The notes under the pieces were generated by a model, which saw only the letters and a program-made list of their open reading frames with translations, ran no database searches and was not told where the DNA came from. Positions 1-10,801 of a stretch of 59,227 nucleotides of DNA are shown here, in pieces. The position numbers and the translations under genes were made by a program. Numbering within the stretch: position 1 is the stretch's first letter; each line of letters opens with the position of its first letter. The stretch is from Gracilariopsis chorda (Eukaryota; Rhodophyta; Florideophyceae; Gracilariales; Gracilariaceae). The stretch covers positions 1 through 59,227 of the forward strand of contig NBIV01000333.1 of NCBI GenBank assembly GCA_003194525.1, given 5' to 3'.

Positions 1-74
1 TCCCCCGTACCAACACGGTTACAACTGATCAACCCTCAGTACCTTCTTTAACAGACTCTGCGCCCCTCTCTACT

Positions 75-1791
75 ATGACCAACACTCCGTTTTCGAACAA
101 CCCGCCTGCGGGCGCCCCGCAGGGGACTTCCGCGAGCGGACAACCTTCCTTCGCGACGCCGGGGTCGCGGGTTCGTCACCCAACCTCTGGGTTCCTCTCC
201 TTGCCTCTGCCTGGAGGATCGTCTCATGTTCCAACCTTGGATGCCTCGGATGCCGCGAGTATCGCCGCCTGGAATTCCGCTCAAGCGATACCGATCACTG
301 CGACCCGCCGCCGGCTGGGTGTCACCATCGACACTTTGGGCCCGCAATCCCCGGGAAGACGCCTCTCCTCTTTTCGCGTGCGCCCTGGTTCCACCCCACA
401 TGGGTTTCCGACTCGGACCTCATCGACTCCTATGTGGAGGAGGGCGAGCTCCCAGGGGGACTAGGCCGGGATTTGGTCGACTCCTTCGACTGGAGGACGC
501 GTATCGGGTAGAGCCACAGTTCCTCGCACGGAAGCGCACCAGATATGGTTTCGAGACGCTGAATGAAGCCCGTGCCGGGATGGCCAAGGTCGCCTACGAC
601 CGTCTCGCCCGCGCGAGTTATCCGGATGAGCTGATACCAACGGAATACAGCTTTGACCTCTCGCGGTACCGTACCTACGGTGAAGTCTCATACTGCGAGA
701 ACCTTGCTGCCTACCAGCCATCTACACCGTTCCGGTCCACTCCAATAGAAGCCGGGATGCTCCTCTGGAGGCGCCCAATTCTGCGTGCAGAGTTCCGATA
801 TCTTCGTCGTCCGAATCATCGCGGATCCTTCTTCGGACCGACTCCGGTTTGAGCGAAAGGCGCGCTCCCGCTTCGGGTTCCTGGTACCATACCAAAATCT
901 CGAGGTCGAGAGGCTCCGTCCATCCGCCATGCGCGGCCGGTATGCACCTCTTCCCCATTGGTGGAGCAGGTTCGAAGTCCCGAGGGGATGCTTTGCGGAG
1001 ATGCCTCCGTGCCTCAGCTACATCTGTTCACGATTAATCAACAATCTGGATTCCGGTTACTGGACTCTCTTCCTCGCCGAATGGGCTGCTCGCGTTGCCG
1101 CATTTCTCCTTTGGTAGGTGTACGACAAGAACCGTCTGTGGTACATTCCTCCTCACCTACGCCAGGTTATCCGCCGATTGGATCTCTATATCCCTCTGGG
1201 ATCCGAAGCCAATGTGGATGAGCTTCAGTGCCTTCTGAACACCATCGATATGGTTAACTGGGATACAGTCCCAGTCTCCAACGTCCTGACGGTGAGCCTT
1301 CCAGGCATGATCGCTCTCCAGGCCGGAGAAATCCAAACGCTGGCACCTTCGTCTTCTATGACCATTGGGAGGTATCCGTGACTTCACGGGCTCACGCGCT
1401 AGCGTTACGCGATGTACCACGCTCCGTTCCGCGAGGCCACCCGGTTGGGTTCATGTTTTTCGATGACTGGCACGGTTCCTACGAGGATGATCCAATGGTG
1501 GATGACGACCCCGATGAGGTGGAGGAGGCCGTAGCCCCGGGAGCGGCGATGGTCGACGATCTCGACGGATCCGGCCAGCATGTGGCTGCTCCAGATGGCT
1601 GGAATATGGCCGCCAGTGCGGCTGCTTCTCCTTCTACCGCATCTCTGGTCCCCGTGGACCCTCAGGCCGTTGCCCTCAGGGCTCACCTCCAGTCCATTGG
1701 AGTGGTTGCGCCTTCCAACCTCACCAGCGTGAGCGAGTTATTGGCTTTCGCGTCTGCGAACTACCAACCGCCAACGAGCGGCTCATCCTAA
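75..1791 (+). pseudogene. Broken plus-strand frame of an unknown, possibly retroelement-encoded protein
   Basis: Open stretches in three frames follow one another: 75-464 (frame 3), about 376-495 (frame 2), about 496-852 (frame 1), 1118-1381 (frame 2) and 1378-1791 (frame 1). Together they look like one protein of roughly 550 residues broken by several single-base shifts. The N-terminal part is rich in Pro, Ser, Gly and Thr. The middle has a globular, charged composition with many aromatic residues. The C-terminal part has an acidic run (about 1480-1530) followed by an Ala/Ser-rich tail and ends at a TAA. I recognise no catalytic motif. Base composition resembles the gypsy elements of this window, and the stretch lies just beyond the 3' end of the minus-strand chromovirus in the opposite orientation. 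It could be an antisense gene of that element or part of another one. The product is unknown. Confidence 0.4.
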
Positions 1792-2127
1792 GTCAGGATC
1801 CTGGACCGTGGCACACACACCTGATATAGGTTAGCGCTTAACGCTCCATAGCTTGTGGTAAACGACTTCCTTCTTCTATATCCGTATGTCCGGACTCTTC
1901 TTTTTCTTATTCATAGCATCTTCATGCTGGACCGCTAGGCGGTATTCTTCATTAAACCGTTACTTCGGTCGGACCGCTAGGCGGTGTGACGTCCAATGAC
2001 CATTGGTTTCCCTATCCATTCCATTACTTCGTGTAACCTTCTGTAGCCAGATCTCTTCCTGTGTCCTCTTCTCTTCGGAGACTTCTCTTCCGTCTTCGGA
2101 ATCTTCTGCATAGTGCAGTGTATCGTC
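1792..2127. repeat. Non-coding gap with two copies of a small palindromic 15-mer
   Basis: No gene is visible between the end of the plus-strand frame and the chromodomain reading frame. The 15-mer GGACCGCTAGGCGGT occurs at 1929-1943 and again at 1971-1985. Each copy contains the palindrome ACCGC-TAG-GCGGT. I found no gypsy LTR here matching the LTR end at the other side of the element. Confidence 0.5.
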
Positions 2128-2853
2128 CTACCCAACCTGGGCCATGTCCAAAGTGGATGGGAGTGGGAACCGCGTCCGGCGGTGGTAGGTTATCACCTTG
2201 GAACGAGGAAGGTGCTGAATGGGCTCCCATGTGTCCTCTTCTGGGGGGTATCCGTACCATCGGATTTGGTAAAACCACACTCCTTTGGAGTCCAGAACAT
2301 GATCCACGATGTGGTCAACGACAAACTCCTGGTCGTACGTAGCCGGCTCCTGACCCGTCATGGCAGGGCTTAAGGGGAGAACCCTGTGAGGGGACTTGCC
2401 TGAAATTGGCGCAACCCTGCGGGCAAACTCAGTTTTCCTCGACGCTGCGAGTGCTGGGACTTGATACCGCATTGCGGTCTTTCCGCTTCCTAATCCTGTC
2501 CTTGTGGGGGGGGCCTTCCGTTCTAACCGGATTCCCCTATTGACTCGCAGCTCGCGAGCTCTTCTCCCACGCGACCCGTGCAACTCTGGTGAGTTTGACC
2601 GTTCACGGTGAGGGAGGCGGTTCACTACGGTTCCGACGCCAGGAGGCGGATTGCCATGCATCACACACTGTGATTGGCTGGCCGCTGGCGGCAAGTGTCG
2701 CGCGCGGTCTTTCCACGACGCGGGTCTTGACTGTACTCCTGACGCCGGCCGGCGGTATGTACGTGTACACCTTTCCAGGGTTTGGAATTTCGGGCTTCGT
2801 CCGCGTGACAGTGGCGTCACAGTGTCTATTTGTGGGGCTCTGCGGTAACGCAC
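2128..2853 (-). pseudogene. C-terminal chromodomain of gypsy copy 1
   Basis: The last quarter of this open stretch is a chromodomain. The string FYQIRWYGYPPEEDTWEP sits after an I-V-D-H-V-L-D lead-in, which is the usual chromo core with its aromatic cage positions and the W-E-P helix start. In chromoviruses this module lies after the integrase and is thought to guide integration to modified chromatin. The N-terminal part of the stretch (about 2853-2360) is low in recognisable features and is probably out of frame with the true protein: the integrase tail in 2912-3868 uses another frame. At least one indel therefore separates the two. The stretch ends with TAA in the presumed 3' untranslated region. 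Confidence 0.8.
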
Positions 2854-2911
2854 GCAGTGTCAACCACACTCTCCGTGTCCGTGGTTGCTTTTCAGCTCAC
2901 CACGAAACTGG

Positions 2912-3868
2912 TTATGACCGAGGTTGTATGTGCTCCGTGCTCGGAGATATCATTCGCCACATTAGTGACCACACCGAGTCCGGTTCACTACTTCCTCCTT
3001 CGCTACCCAGCGACTCGCTCGACAGGAGTGCATCCGGGTCCGCGGAGACGGCCTTCTCGCTTCGCGGTGCGTTCAACTCCTCCCTGCTCCGGGGGTGCTC
3101 ATCCGACGATGCCGTATTCCCGATGCGGGCTCGTCCACTGTTCCCAACCTCCTCCCGTGCCGGGCTTACCACGCGTTCCGTGACGGCAGTACCCTTGCTC
3201 TGAAGGGCCTCGGTTAGCGCAGAGTGCGGCGCGAGGGAACTCGCTCGCGAAGCCGTATGAAACGGGACACCGTCCGACGCCGGAGCTTCCTTCCGCGATG
3301 GCGCGATCGATTCCCGTCCCTCCCCCTCCTTAGGTGAGAGGACGGTGGGTTCAGGCTGAAGGACCTCCGCGGGCGGAGTAACGGTTAGGCGTTTGGGGTC
3401 AAGTGTGCGTTGCACGATACGCGCGGCGCGCCCAACCGGTTGATCGGCAATCGGAAGATCCGAGAGTCCCCGTTCCGGGTGCGGTAAGACGGGTGGGCGG
3501 GACGGAAGCAGATTATCCGTTGGCGTAGTTACGAAGTCATCCTCCGGGATTGTCACGAGTGGTGATGAGCCCTCAGCGGGCGCAGGCGCGTGGGCTACGC
3601 GGTCGCGTGAGACGCGTTCGAACTGGTTATCGATGTCCAGTACGACTGTGTCGTCGGCGACGGAAACCACCCGATAGGGTCCATTCACTATCGGTGACAA
3701 CTTGTGGCGCTTCTCCTTTTCGGGATTATAATATTCCTTTCGCAGGAAGACAGAATCCCCTTCCGAGACCAGGGGTATCGGGGTACGAATCTTCGCGTCG
3801 AAGTTCTGTTTGTATGCCTCCTGGGCTGTTCCCATAGCCTTTCGGGCGGTAGGGACCATGTTCTTCAA
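2912..3868 (-). pseudogene. Integrase C-terminal region of gypsy copy 1
   Basis: The first 100 or so residues are the beta-rich C-terminal domain of a Ty3/gypsy integrase (A-Y-K-Q-N-F-D, then G-D-S-V-F-L-R-K, then N-G-P-Y-R-V-V-S). They are followed by a long Pro/Ser/Glu-rich linker that leads towards the chromodomain. The stretch is in the same frame as the main pol frame above it. A frame change within the integrase core is undone here by a 16-bp tandem duplication at 3870-3901, so the domain is readable although the path to it is broken. The first codon is not a true start: this is an internal piece of pol. Confidence 0.8.
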
Positions 3869-6616
3869 TCATTCCTTACAGGAACCATTCCTTACAGGAA
3901 TCTCGATATAACCTTGGTGAAGGGTACCCCGAGACGTTCGGTTGCGTTTCAATAGCCATGGGTGGCGGAATCCGAGACAGGACCAGCTCAAATGGAGCGA
4001 GGGTCGTGACCCGGTGTACCTGGGTGTTATACGCGTACGTAATAGCGTCCGTGTACAAGTCCTATTCCATGGGGTGATCCGCGACATACGCGCGCAGTGC
4101 GTTGAGCATAGTACGATTGAATCGTTCCACTTGTCCGTTACACTGCGAGTGGTAGGTGGTAGTAAACATATTCTTGATTCCCAAGATTCTACATACGTCC
4201 TGAAAGAACTTTGAGGTAAATTGAGATCCGTGTCGGAGAGTAGGTGTACCGGCGGGCCGTAAGTAAAGACCCAGTGGGTTACGAACGCACGCGCAACCAC
4301 GTCCGCGGTAATCCGTTTAAGCGGTACTGTTCTCACCAACTTTGAGAAGCGGTCAGTAATGACGAGAAGATACTTGTAACCACGTTTGGTTTTGACAAGC
4401 TCGCCCAAGATATCAATAGCGACATATTCGAGTGGCGCCCGTGCCGGGAATAGTGTTAACTTCTTCGAGTACTTCCGAAGTTTCACATTATTCTTCGCAC
4501 ATTCCACGCACGAGCGGCGAACTGCATAGCAGTCAAATGCCATAGCAGGCCAATAGAAGTCCCTGCGAAGGGTCAGGTATAGTTTCCTCCCGCCGGGATG
4601 TGCACCCAACTTCGCGTAATGCGATAGATGCAAGACGCGCTGCTGCAGCGTGTGAGGTACAACGATCTGTGGGGCCCGTGTCAGCAACCTGACTAGGTAG
4701 CCTCGATCGTTCACCGCAAAGGGTATCTGTGCGCCCCCGTTAAGACGGGCACGAATCTGGGCACAGAAAGGATCCTGCTGTTGTTCACGGATCATTTCCT
4801 CAGGGGATATGGGAACAACCTGGTCATCCGGAGGATCCGTAGGGTTTGCAGCCAGAATATCGTCACAGATGTCATCCCCATTCACGTCTGGGTCGTCTTC
4901 TTCCGTTCCCTCCGGGGATTGTGCCATGAAACATGGTATTTCCAGATCGTCGACCGGTTCGGTTTCCGCTGATGTTCCTAAGCGCGATAGGGCGTCAGCC
5001 TGAGTATTCAGGGATCCCTTCTTGTAGAGGACATCAAATGTAAATTCCGAGAGTCGGAGACGCCAACGCATGAGGCGGCCCGACGGTTCTCGAATTTCGA
5101 GTAGCCAACGGAGAGCCGAGTGATCGGTGTGAACCTTGAAATGGTTACCCATAAGGTATGGGCGAAGCGTTGCCAACGCCCAAACAACAGCAAGACACTC
5201 CTTCTCGGACACCGAGTAGTTGCGCTCGTGAACGTTCAACGAACGTGACCAATATCCGATCGGATGTCTTTCTCCTTCTTCCGTGACTTGAAACAACGCA
5301 CAACCCACCTGGTGGGCACTTGAGTCAGTATCCACTTCGAAGGGTAAGTCCGGGTGCGGTAAGGCCAGAACTGGCGGGGACGTTACAGCGTCGACAAGAG
5401 ACGAGAATGCTGACGACTCAGCCTCGTCAAAGACGTCCAGTTCGGTGGGTTGTCCTTTCCGGAGGAGTGCGTTAAGCGGTGCTGACAAGTCGGCGAAGTT
5501 CGGGACGAATCGGCGATATACATTGCAAAGTCCTAGGAAGGATCGAAGCTCCGTTTGATTAGTCGGATGTTTCGCCTCTCGAAGTGATTTCACTCTTGCT
5601 TCATCGATTGAAAGCTGTCCGGGGCGGATGATGTGCCCCAGATATTTTACCGAATCGGCGCAGAACTCACACTTTCCCAGCTTCAGGGTGATGCCCGCGT
5701 TGCGGAGCACTGTCAAGACTTCCCGGACATGGGACAGGTGATCGTCCAAGTTATTGGAGAACACTATAATGTCGTCCAAGTATACCAGACAGCTGGTCCA
5801 TTTGAACCTCGCCAAGAGGATATCGATCGCCCGTTGGAATGTAGCTGGGGCATTCGTTAGTCCAAACGGCATTCGCTTAAAGCGATATAGTCCTTGATGG
5901 CACACAAACGCCGTCTTATCACGATCTTCTTTCCTAATAGGGACCTGCCAGTATCCCGAATTGGCATCAAGGGTAGTGAACACCGTTGCCCTCCCCAGGG
6001 AGTCAATGTACTCTTCTTCCATTCGTGGAATCGGATAGACGTCCTTGACAGTAACCGCATTCAGGCGGCGGTAATCCACAAAGAAACGCCATGATCCATC
6101 GGCTTTCGGAACAAGGACAACAGGAGAAGCCCAAGGGGATTGTGCTACTTCGATAACTCCAGCTCGCCGCATCTTCTCCACCTGAGATTTCTCTTCCCCC
6201 CTTGCTTTAGGGCCTGCCCGATACGGGTGCTGTGCAATAGGCCGTGTATCCGGCAACAAATCAATCCGATGTTCGGTTACCCCTATCGTCCCCAGGGAAC
6301 CGTCCCACATGGCGGTAAAGTCCCTGAGCATGTCACGAAACTTCTCACGATGAGATTCATTAATGTGATCCAGGTCCAACTTTCCCAAAGCCTGTTCTGG
6401 GTCTAACGCAGTATCTGCCGATGCTGAAGTCGTGCTCTTCTGAGCTTCTTCGACAGTCGAATCTGAACTTTCCCGGGCGGGATCCAACGGAACGAACGGG
6501 ACCTCCTCCCCCTCCTTAGGGTCTTGTATTCCGAGAACGTCGGATATCGGAATCTTTGTAGGAAGGATAGCCAACGGATGCGGAAGCATGTTGCCCCGGA
6601 CCTGGTTTTTAACCAA
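3869..6616 (-). pseudogene. pol: Pol of gypsy copy 1: RT, RNase H, integrase
   Basis: This 915-codon stretch holds the RT palm with F-V-D-Y-R-R-L-N, the L-D-A-N-S-G-Y-W box and the catalytic Y-L-D-D at about residues 279-282. RNase H follows with F-E-V-D-T-D-S-S and a distal D-A-L-S-R-L. The integrase has the H-H-C-C zinc region around R-R-S-C-V-E-C-A-K-N-N and the first catalytic Asp in V-A-I-D-I-L-G-E. Just after L-L-S-D (about 4230) the frame shifts: the genuine continuation, with the integrase Glu region and N-T-Q-V-H, lies in the next frame (4058-3876). Upstream homology (V-L-V-A-N-L-G) also continues in this frame beyond the listed start, so the first codon is not a real start. The gene is dead through these shifts. 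Confidence 0.9.
3870..3901. repeat. 16-bp tandem duplication inside the integrase frame
   Basis: The unit CATTCCTTACAGGAAC is present twice in a row, with one mismatch near the end of the second unit. Sixteen is not a multiple of three, so the duplication moves the integrase reading frame. It joins the frame used at 4058-3876 to the one used at 3868-2912. Confidence 0.8.
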
Positions 6617-6653
6617 CCACTGAGTGGTAGTTCCGAGGTTAGCAACGAGAACC

Positions 6654-7226
6654 TTAAAGGGTTTGTCCGGCTCGACGGATACGATCCCATTTTGCTAATG
6701 CGAGACGGCGCTGTTCGTAGAGCGAGGGGAGTGGTTGAAAAACCTGCAACCCGTGGTGTTTGGATGTTACTGAGACCCACACCTGAGATTCCTTCGGGAT
6801 CGAAACTGGTTCCGCGACGCGAATCTTCGTAGATGCTCGATCCACATTGGACGCTTCCTGAGCAGCAGGTAAAGGTACCCGTTTACGGGAGGCGTGTCGC
6901 AAGGGCTTCCGTCCAATCGGGATGGTCGAACCATTGGCCAATTCCACGGATCTGGAGCGAGGGCGGATAGCTTCCACGAAGCGGTCACAGAAATCACAAC
7001 CGAGGATGACCGGTGCAGCAAGAGAATCGCATACGATGAAGTCCAACTTCACCACGTAGGTGCCTAGTCTTAGTACCAGAGGAATTGTTCCAAGAGTCTG
7101 GAGCGGGTTGTTATTAGCGTCCGCCATATCCAGACTTGGACCAATGCGAATGCATTTCGGCATGGCGGGTGGAATAATCCCGATATTGATCAGGTTCGGA
7201 GCGGCACCTGTATCCAGGACAGATAA
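6654..7226 (-). pseudogene. Retropepsin-like protease region of gypsy copy 1
   Basis: The catalytic triplet is in L-D-T-G-A-A-P-N at about 7210-7187, directly after a TAG at 7227-7229, and the flap-side I-L-G-C-D-F sequence follows near 6999. Copy 2 at 59170 has the same L-D-T-G-A-G-P-N with Phe codons at the position of the TAG, so the stop is a mutation and not a shared recoding signal. The reading frame ends at 6654. Homology to the beginning of RT continues in another frame (N-G-I-V-S-V-E-P-D-K-P-F), so a frameshift separates protease from RT. Confidence 0.8.
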
Positions 7227-7487
7227 CTAACGAACCATGAACTGGTTAGAGAGACCGAGGTCACTATAAACTTTATAGTTCCTCTTGGCCATTACCAAAA
7301 CTCGATCCGGGATGCCGAGGTTACGGGACCGTATCCACGGACGACGCAGAGCCACTAAGTGGTCCGAGCTCACGTCTTCTTGAGCCAGTTTCCTCGTAAG
7401 GATTTTGGCAGGGGAGCGAAGCGGTGGCGCCTCAGGCGTATTCAACTTCGGCTTGGAAGACACCCCTCCCGTGGGGGAGACTCCCAA
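7227..7487 (-). pseudogene. Gag-protease linker of gypsy copy 1
   Basis: A short open stretch in the same frame as the protease. Its end (V-L-V-M-A-K-R-N-Y-K-V-Y-S-D-L-G-L) matches the sequence just before the protease of copy 2 (about 59090-59150). It is the link between the nucleocapsid and the protease, closed by the TAG at 7227. It has no independent function that I can see. Confidence 0.7.
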
Positions 7488-7489
7488 GA

Positions 7490-8533
7490 TTAGTTTTTCG
7501 GGACCGAATCGACCGCTGGGTGCGGCTGAGCCCGTTCCGAAAGGTTAGGGTTGTTACCGTTCGCGGTTTTCGCGGCTTCTCGAGCTTGAGCATTGTGGAC
7601 CGCAGCCTTTGCGTCTTCATACGAATTACTCGGGACACGAGCCTTATGCTCCGGTGGGAGATTCTCATAATTTCCCACGATCTTCCACATCTCGCGAATG
7701 GGGAGGGTACACTGCGACGCAGTATGACCTTCAAAGTAACAAATGTAGCAAATCAGCGGGGCTGAACGTGTTCCGGTGGCGTGGGACATCATTCCGCGGT
7801 GCTGAGGGTGTTGTGGTTGGAATGCTAGTTGCTTCGGGTTGGACCATCCCGGGCGGGAGTGTCTTGTGGCGCTCGACGCGTAGGCTAGCGGGGGTGGGGG
7901 AACCCGACCGGGGTTTGCGTAAAAGGCCGGATCTACCACGGGGGGTGTAACCGTGGACGGCAGTTCCGAGGTTGCCAACGACTGTTCAAGACTGCCAAGA
8001 TACTGGATGTTATCCGCAAATCCGGAAGGTGGTCCCGGGTTAGGGAGAGATGCCGAGGAAGCCTCGTTCTCGACGAAGAGAGCCTTCGACGACCGACGCC
8101 TCGGGTCTCTCGCTCTGAGGGTGTCACCCTCAGCCTGCGCGTACTGGACCAGTTCCAGATACGTCGCCTTGCGCTTCTCTTCCCTGTAGCGGGACACCAG
8201 TGCCCTGATACCAGGATCTAAACCATCCACCAGCATGGAGCAACGCTCAAAAGCGGTAAACACATTTCCACAACGATGAAACGCTTTATTCAAGCGAGTT
8301 GAATACGACGTTTCCGTTTCACCAGGCTTCTGTTTCGTATCGCGAACCGCCACGATGGCTTGACTGATTGCAGTTCCCGTCGCGTACGACCTGAGCAGGT
8401 AGTGTACAGCCTCGGGCCAGCACGTAACACCTCCTTCTGAGGCCCTGGACGAACCCCTGACCGAGTTGTACTGATCTTCAGCCATTCCTGAAAGAAAGTA
8501 GGGCAACGCAACGTATGCCTGCGCCTCACTCAT
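7490..8533 (-). pseudogene. gag: Gag, C-terminal half, with CCHC knuckle (gypsy copy 1)
   Basis: The capsid-like segment (R-S-Y-A-T-G-T-A-I..., E-T-E-T-S-Y-S-T-R-L-N-K-A-F-H-R) is followed by a Pro-rich stretch. A zinc knuckle CYICYFEGHTASQC then fits C-x2-C-x4-H-x4-C. Copy 2 has CHLCYAHGHTSPQC at the same place. The stretch is in the same frame as the N-terminal half (8549-9532), separated only by a TAA and five sense codons, so both are one gag gene interrupted by a nonsense codon. At the TAA position copy 2 has a sense codon. Confidence 0.85.
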
Positions 8534-8548
8534 TTCGAGTACGTCTGA

Positions 8549-9532
8549 TTACTGCACAAAGCGGGCCAGAAAATCCAACAAGAGGATCGGATCTTCACCA
8601 GAGAACTTCTGCTTAAGCATCGTCACATTCATACGACGTATGAGATCCTTCACCCGACCGGTGTCCCTCGAACTTCGAGTGCCCGAAGAGTCTTCCAATG
8701 GGTAATAACGATAGGACAACAGCTTCCTGTAAAGGGGATTCGTCGGTTTCAATTCCTTCAAGCCGAAATGACGGCGACCTTTCTCCCGCGCACGGATTGC
8801 TCCATGGGAGGTGTAGGTAGCCCTCGAACTAGGTTCTTCTCCACGACGGCGGCCTCTCCCTTCACGCGATGATCTCGAAGACGAGCTACTCGAACTTGTT
8901 TCCGAGTCGAAACTTGACGAAACTTCATAACGATGAACTCTCTTTCCAGGGTGACGGGGGAGGTGACTGGAGCGGTGTTGGGTTGAGATGACCTTCACTT
9001 CCTCCTGTCTCGGAGCGTTCAGGGGTTCTCTGAGCAACGCTTCCAGCGTGTCCATACGTCCGGTTACCCCCATCATATGGGTTTTAACTTCCTCCACGAA
9101 CTCCCGATATCCTTCTACGAAGGCAGCCGGAGTACCCAGACACTCCAGAATGGAATTCACATCAGCTCTCAGGAGACGAATATCTCCCGAATAATCCCGA
9201 GCCAGGGAGTCACTCCATCGCCGTTCCAACTCGGTAACTTGCTGCGAGAGGGAGGCGTGGGCCACATTGGCAATGTCGATTCTCGACTCGAGGAGATGGT
9301 ACTTAGGCGACCCGGGTCTCAGGGGGACAGCCGACGGCGTTTCGACCACCGGAGGTGGCGTAGTGGCCACAGCTGTCACGGCTCGAGGCACCGAGGTTGC
9401 CAATGGGATTCCTTGGGATTCCAGACCGACGGCATTGGTAAGTAGTTGTTCCGGAACGGACCTTCGTGATCTCGCCGCGGCGGCGTTCCGTTGCAGACCA
9501 TTCCTGGGGGAACTCGGAGCTGTGGGCAGCAT
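8549..9532 (-). pseudogene. gag: Gag, N-terminal half (gypsy copy 1)
   Basis: The stretch starts at an ATG after the leader. It is Ala/Ser/Thr-rich at first, then has a helical part (L-E-S-R-I-D-I-A-N-V...), a Ser-Arg stretch, and a conserved block G-R-R-H-F-G-L-K-E-L-K-P-T that is nearly identical in copy 2 (G-R-R-H-H-G-L-P-E-L-K-P-T). It ends in L-D-F-L-A-R-F-V-Q followed by TAA. Family knowledge says it forms the structural shell of the retrotransposon particle. It is an inactive copy because of the stop. Confidence 0.85.
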
Positions 9533-9660
9533 ACTGCAGATAGCCGTCCACGGCTTACTTCACCAGTTCCACGGCTTGGGAATCTCAACAAATGAGCAAA
9601 AAGGGATGAAAGGGAAAAGGGGAAGCGGACTTCCGACAGGCCGGATTGAAAGCCAAACCC

Positions 9661-9679
9661 GTTCTAGGTCGGGAGACCA
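9661..9679 (-). promoter_or_regulatory. Primer-binding site of gypsy copy 1
   Basis: Read on the minus strand, TGGTCTCCCGACCTAGAAC lies two bases after a CACCACA that looks like an LTR end. It begins with TGG, the complement of a tRNA CCA end, and the position that would pair with tRNA base 61 agrees with the universal C. The same 18 bases occur at 56629-56646 in copy 2. The tRNA identity is not resolved. Confidence 0.65.
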
Positions 9680-10800
9680 CTTGTGGTGCAATCCCGGTGT
9701 CGGAAAGGCACCCAAGGCAGCTCGAAGCCTTGCTCTCTTGAAGAGGTAGGCCCAGCTGGGTAGAGCCCTCCGTGTCCCGTATGACGGGTGTAACTCCGTC
9801 GGGAGCCTGGATGTACCTCGGAGGTTTAGAGGTTAGAACGGGCCGGAACCACGGCTGGTCCGGAAGTAGCCTGCGAACAGGGGAACAAAAGAGGGAAAGG
9901 GACCACCCGACGGGGGCGTGCGGAAAGCGGGAACAGACCCCGGAGGGGGGTGCCGATACACACACACGAACACGCACCGCGCGGCGGTTAGGGGATATGA
10001 GGGGAAGAGATGGTCTCACGGTCTCACGACACACGTCGGTAATATCAATACCCAAAACTGGGGCGGAGATAGGGCCTGTACGGGCGGTCACACGACAACA
10101 ATGAATACCACGAGTGGTCACAACCCACTGGGTACGACGAGCACGGTCTCCTCGGTGGTGCGAGTCGGGTGAAACTATCGCGCAAGCGGTGTACCTCCGC
10201 GAGGAGTTAGACACTTCGCATGGCGAATAGAGTCAGAGCGGAACTCTTGTTCCTTTTCTTGGTGAGCTCGCCGTCGTGCGGCCGACGCTCAAGTACTAGC
10301 TCAGTGCAGTACAGTAGGTAGTGCACTAGCCTAAGTAAAACTAACCCCTAAACTACACTAAAATAAGTAGCCGTTTTGGGCCTCCTGGCCGGGGCTGTAG
10401 CCACGTGTCCACCACCCTTGCCAGGCAAGTACCACAAAATATGAATGTTCCCATAACCACCCTGGGTAACCCGACCGCTAATTAGCCCGGTAAACGGGGG
10501 CTAAAATTCATGCATCCCGCTTCATCGCTCGCCCCGAGTACACCTCAGATATGAGTTTCACCATCGCCCGTACGCGGGAATGTATTGCACTACACTGGGC
10601 TCCGTGATCGTGTGCTCAGCAGTTGTTTGTTTTCCGTGTTTCTTAATCATCATCTGGTGTCCAGTGCGACGAGCGGTTGATCCGGGTTACTTTGGGTGAT
10701 TCCAGGTATCCGGGGACGTGAGCCTGGCGGCTTGAACCAAAGCGGGTGTACTGTCGAGTGGCTTCCCACCGGTCTATTTGGACAGATAACGGTGACGGTC
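9680..10800. other. Probable gypsy LTR/leader remains and intergenic sequence
   Basis: The stretch from 9680 to about 9760 matches the region before the primer-binding site of copy 2 (for example GGAGGGCTCTACCCAACTGG against one-base variants). Beyond about 9780 the similarity to copy 2 is lost, so the upper LTR border is not visible. From 10215 to 10800 I see no convincing gene. Confidence 0.4.
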
Positions 10801-10801
10801 G

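Larger units (their letters stand above)
2128..10200 (-). mobile_element. Ty3/gypsy chromovirus copy 1, decayed
   Basis: On the minus strand the order is leader with primer-binding site (about 9680-9661), gag (9532-7490), protease (to about 6654), RT-RNase H-integrase (6616-2912) and chromodomain (2128-2350). This is the layout of chromoviruses. Several stops and frameshifts show that it is dead. A related copy starts at about 56 kb in the plus orientation, with matching leader, gag and protease. The upper limit near 10.2 kb is approximate, because only the LTR end by the primer-binding site can be placed. The 3' LTR was not found before position 1, so the element may run off the window or be truncated. 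Confidence 0.8.

Noticed and set aside
1792..2127. 3' LTR of gypsy copy 1
   Set aside because: No sequence here matches the LTR end found next to the primer-binding site.
8549..8551. Programmed read-through of the TAA inside gypsy gag
   Set aside because: Copy 2 has a sense codon there and stops at other places (two TAGs where copy 1 has Tyr), so these are separate mutations.
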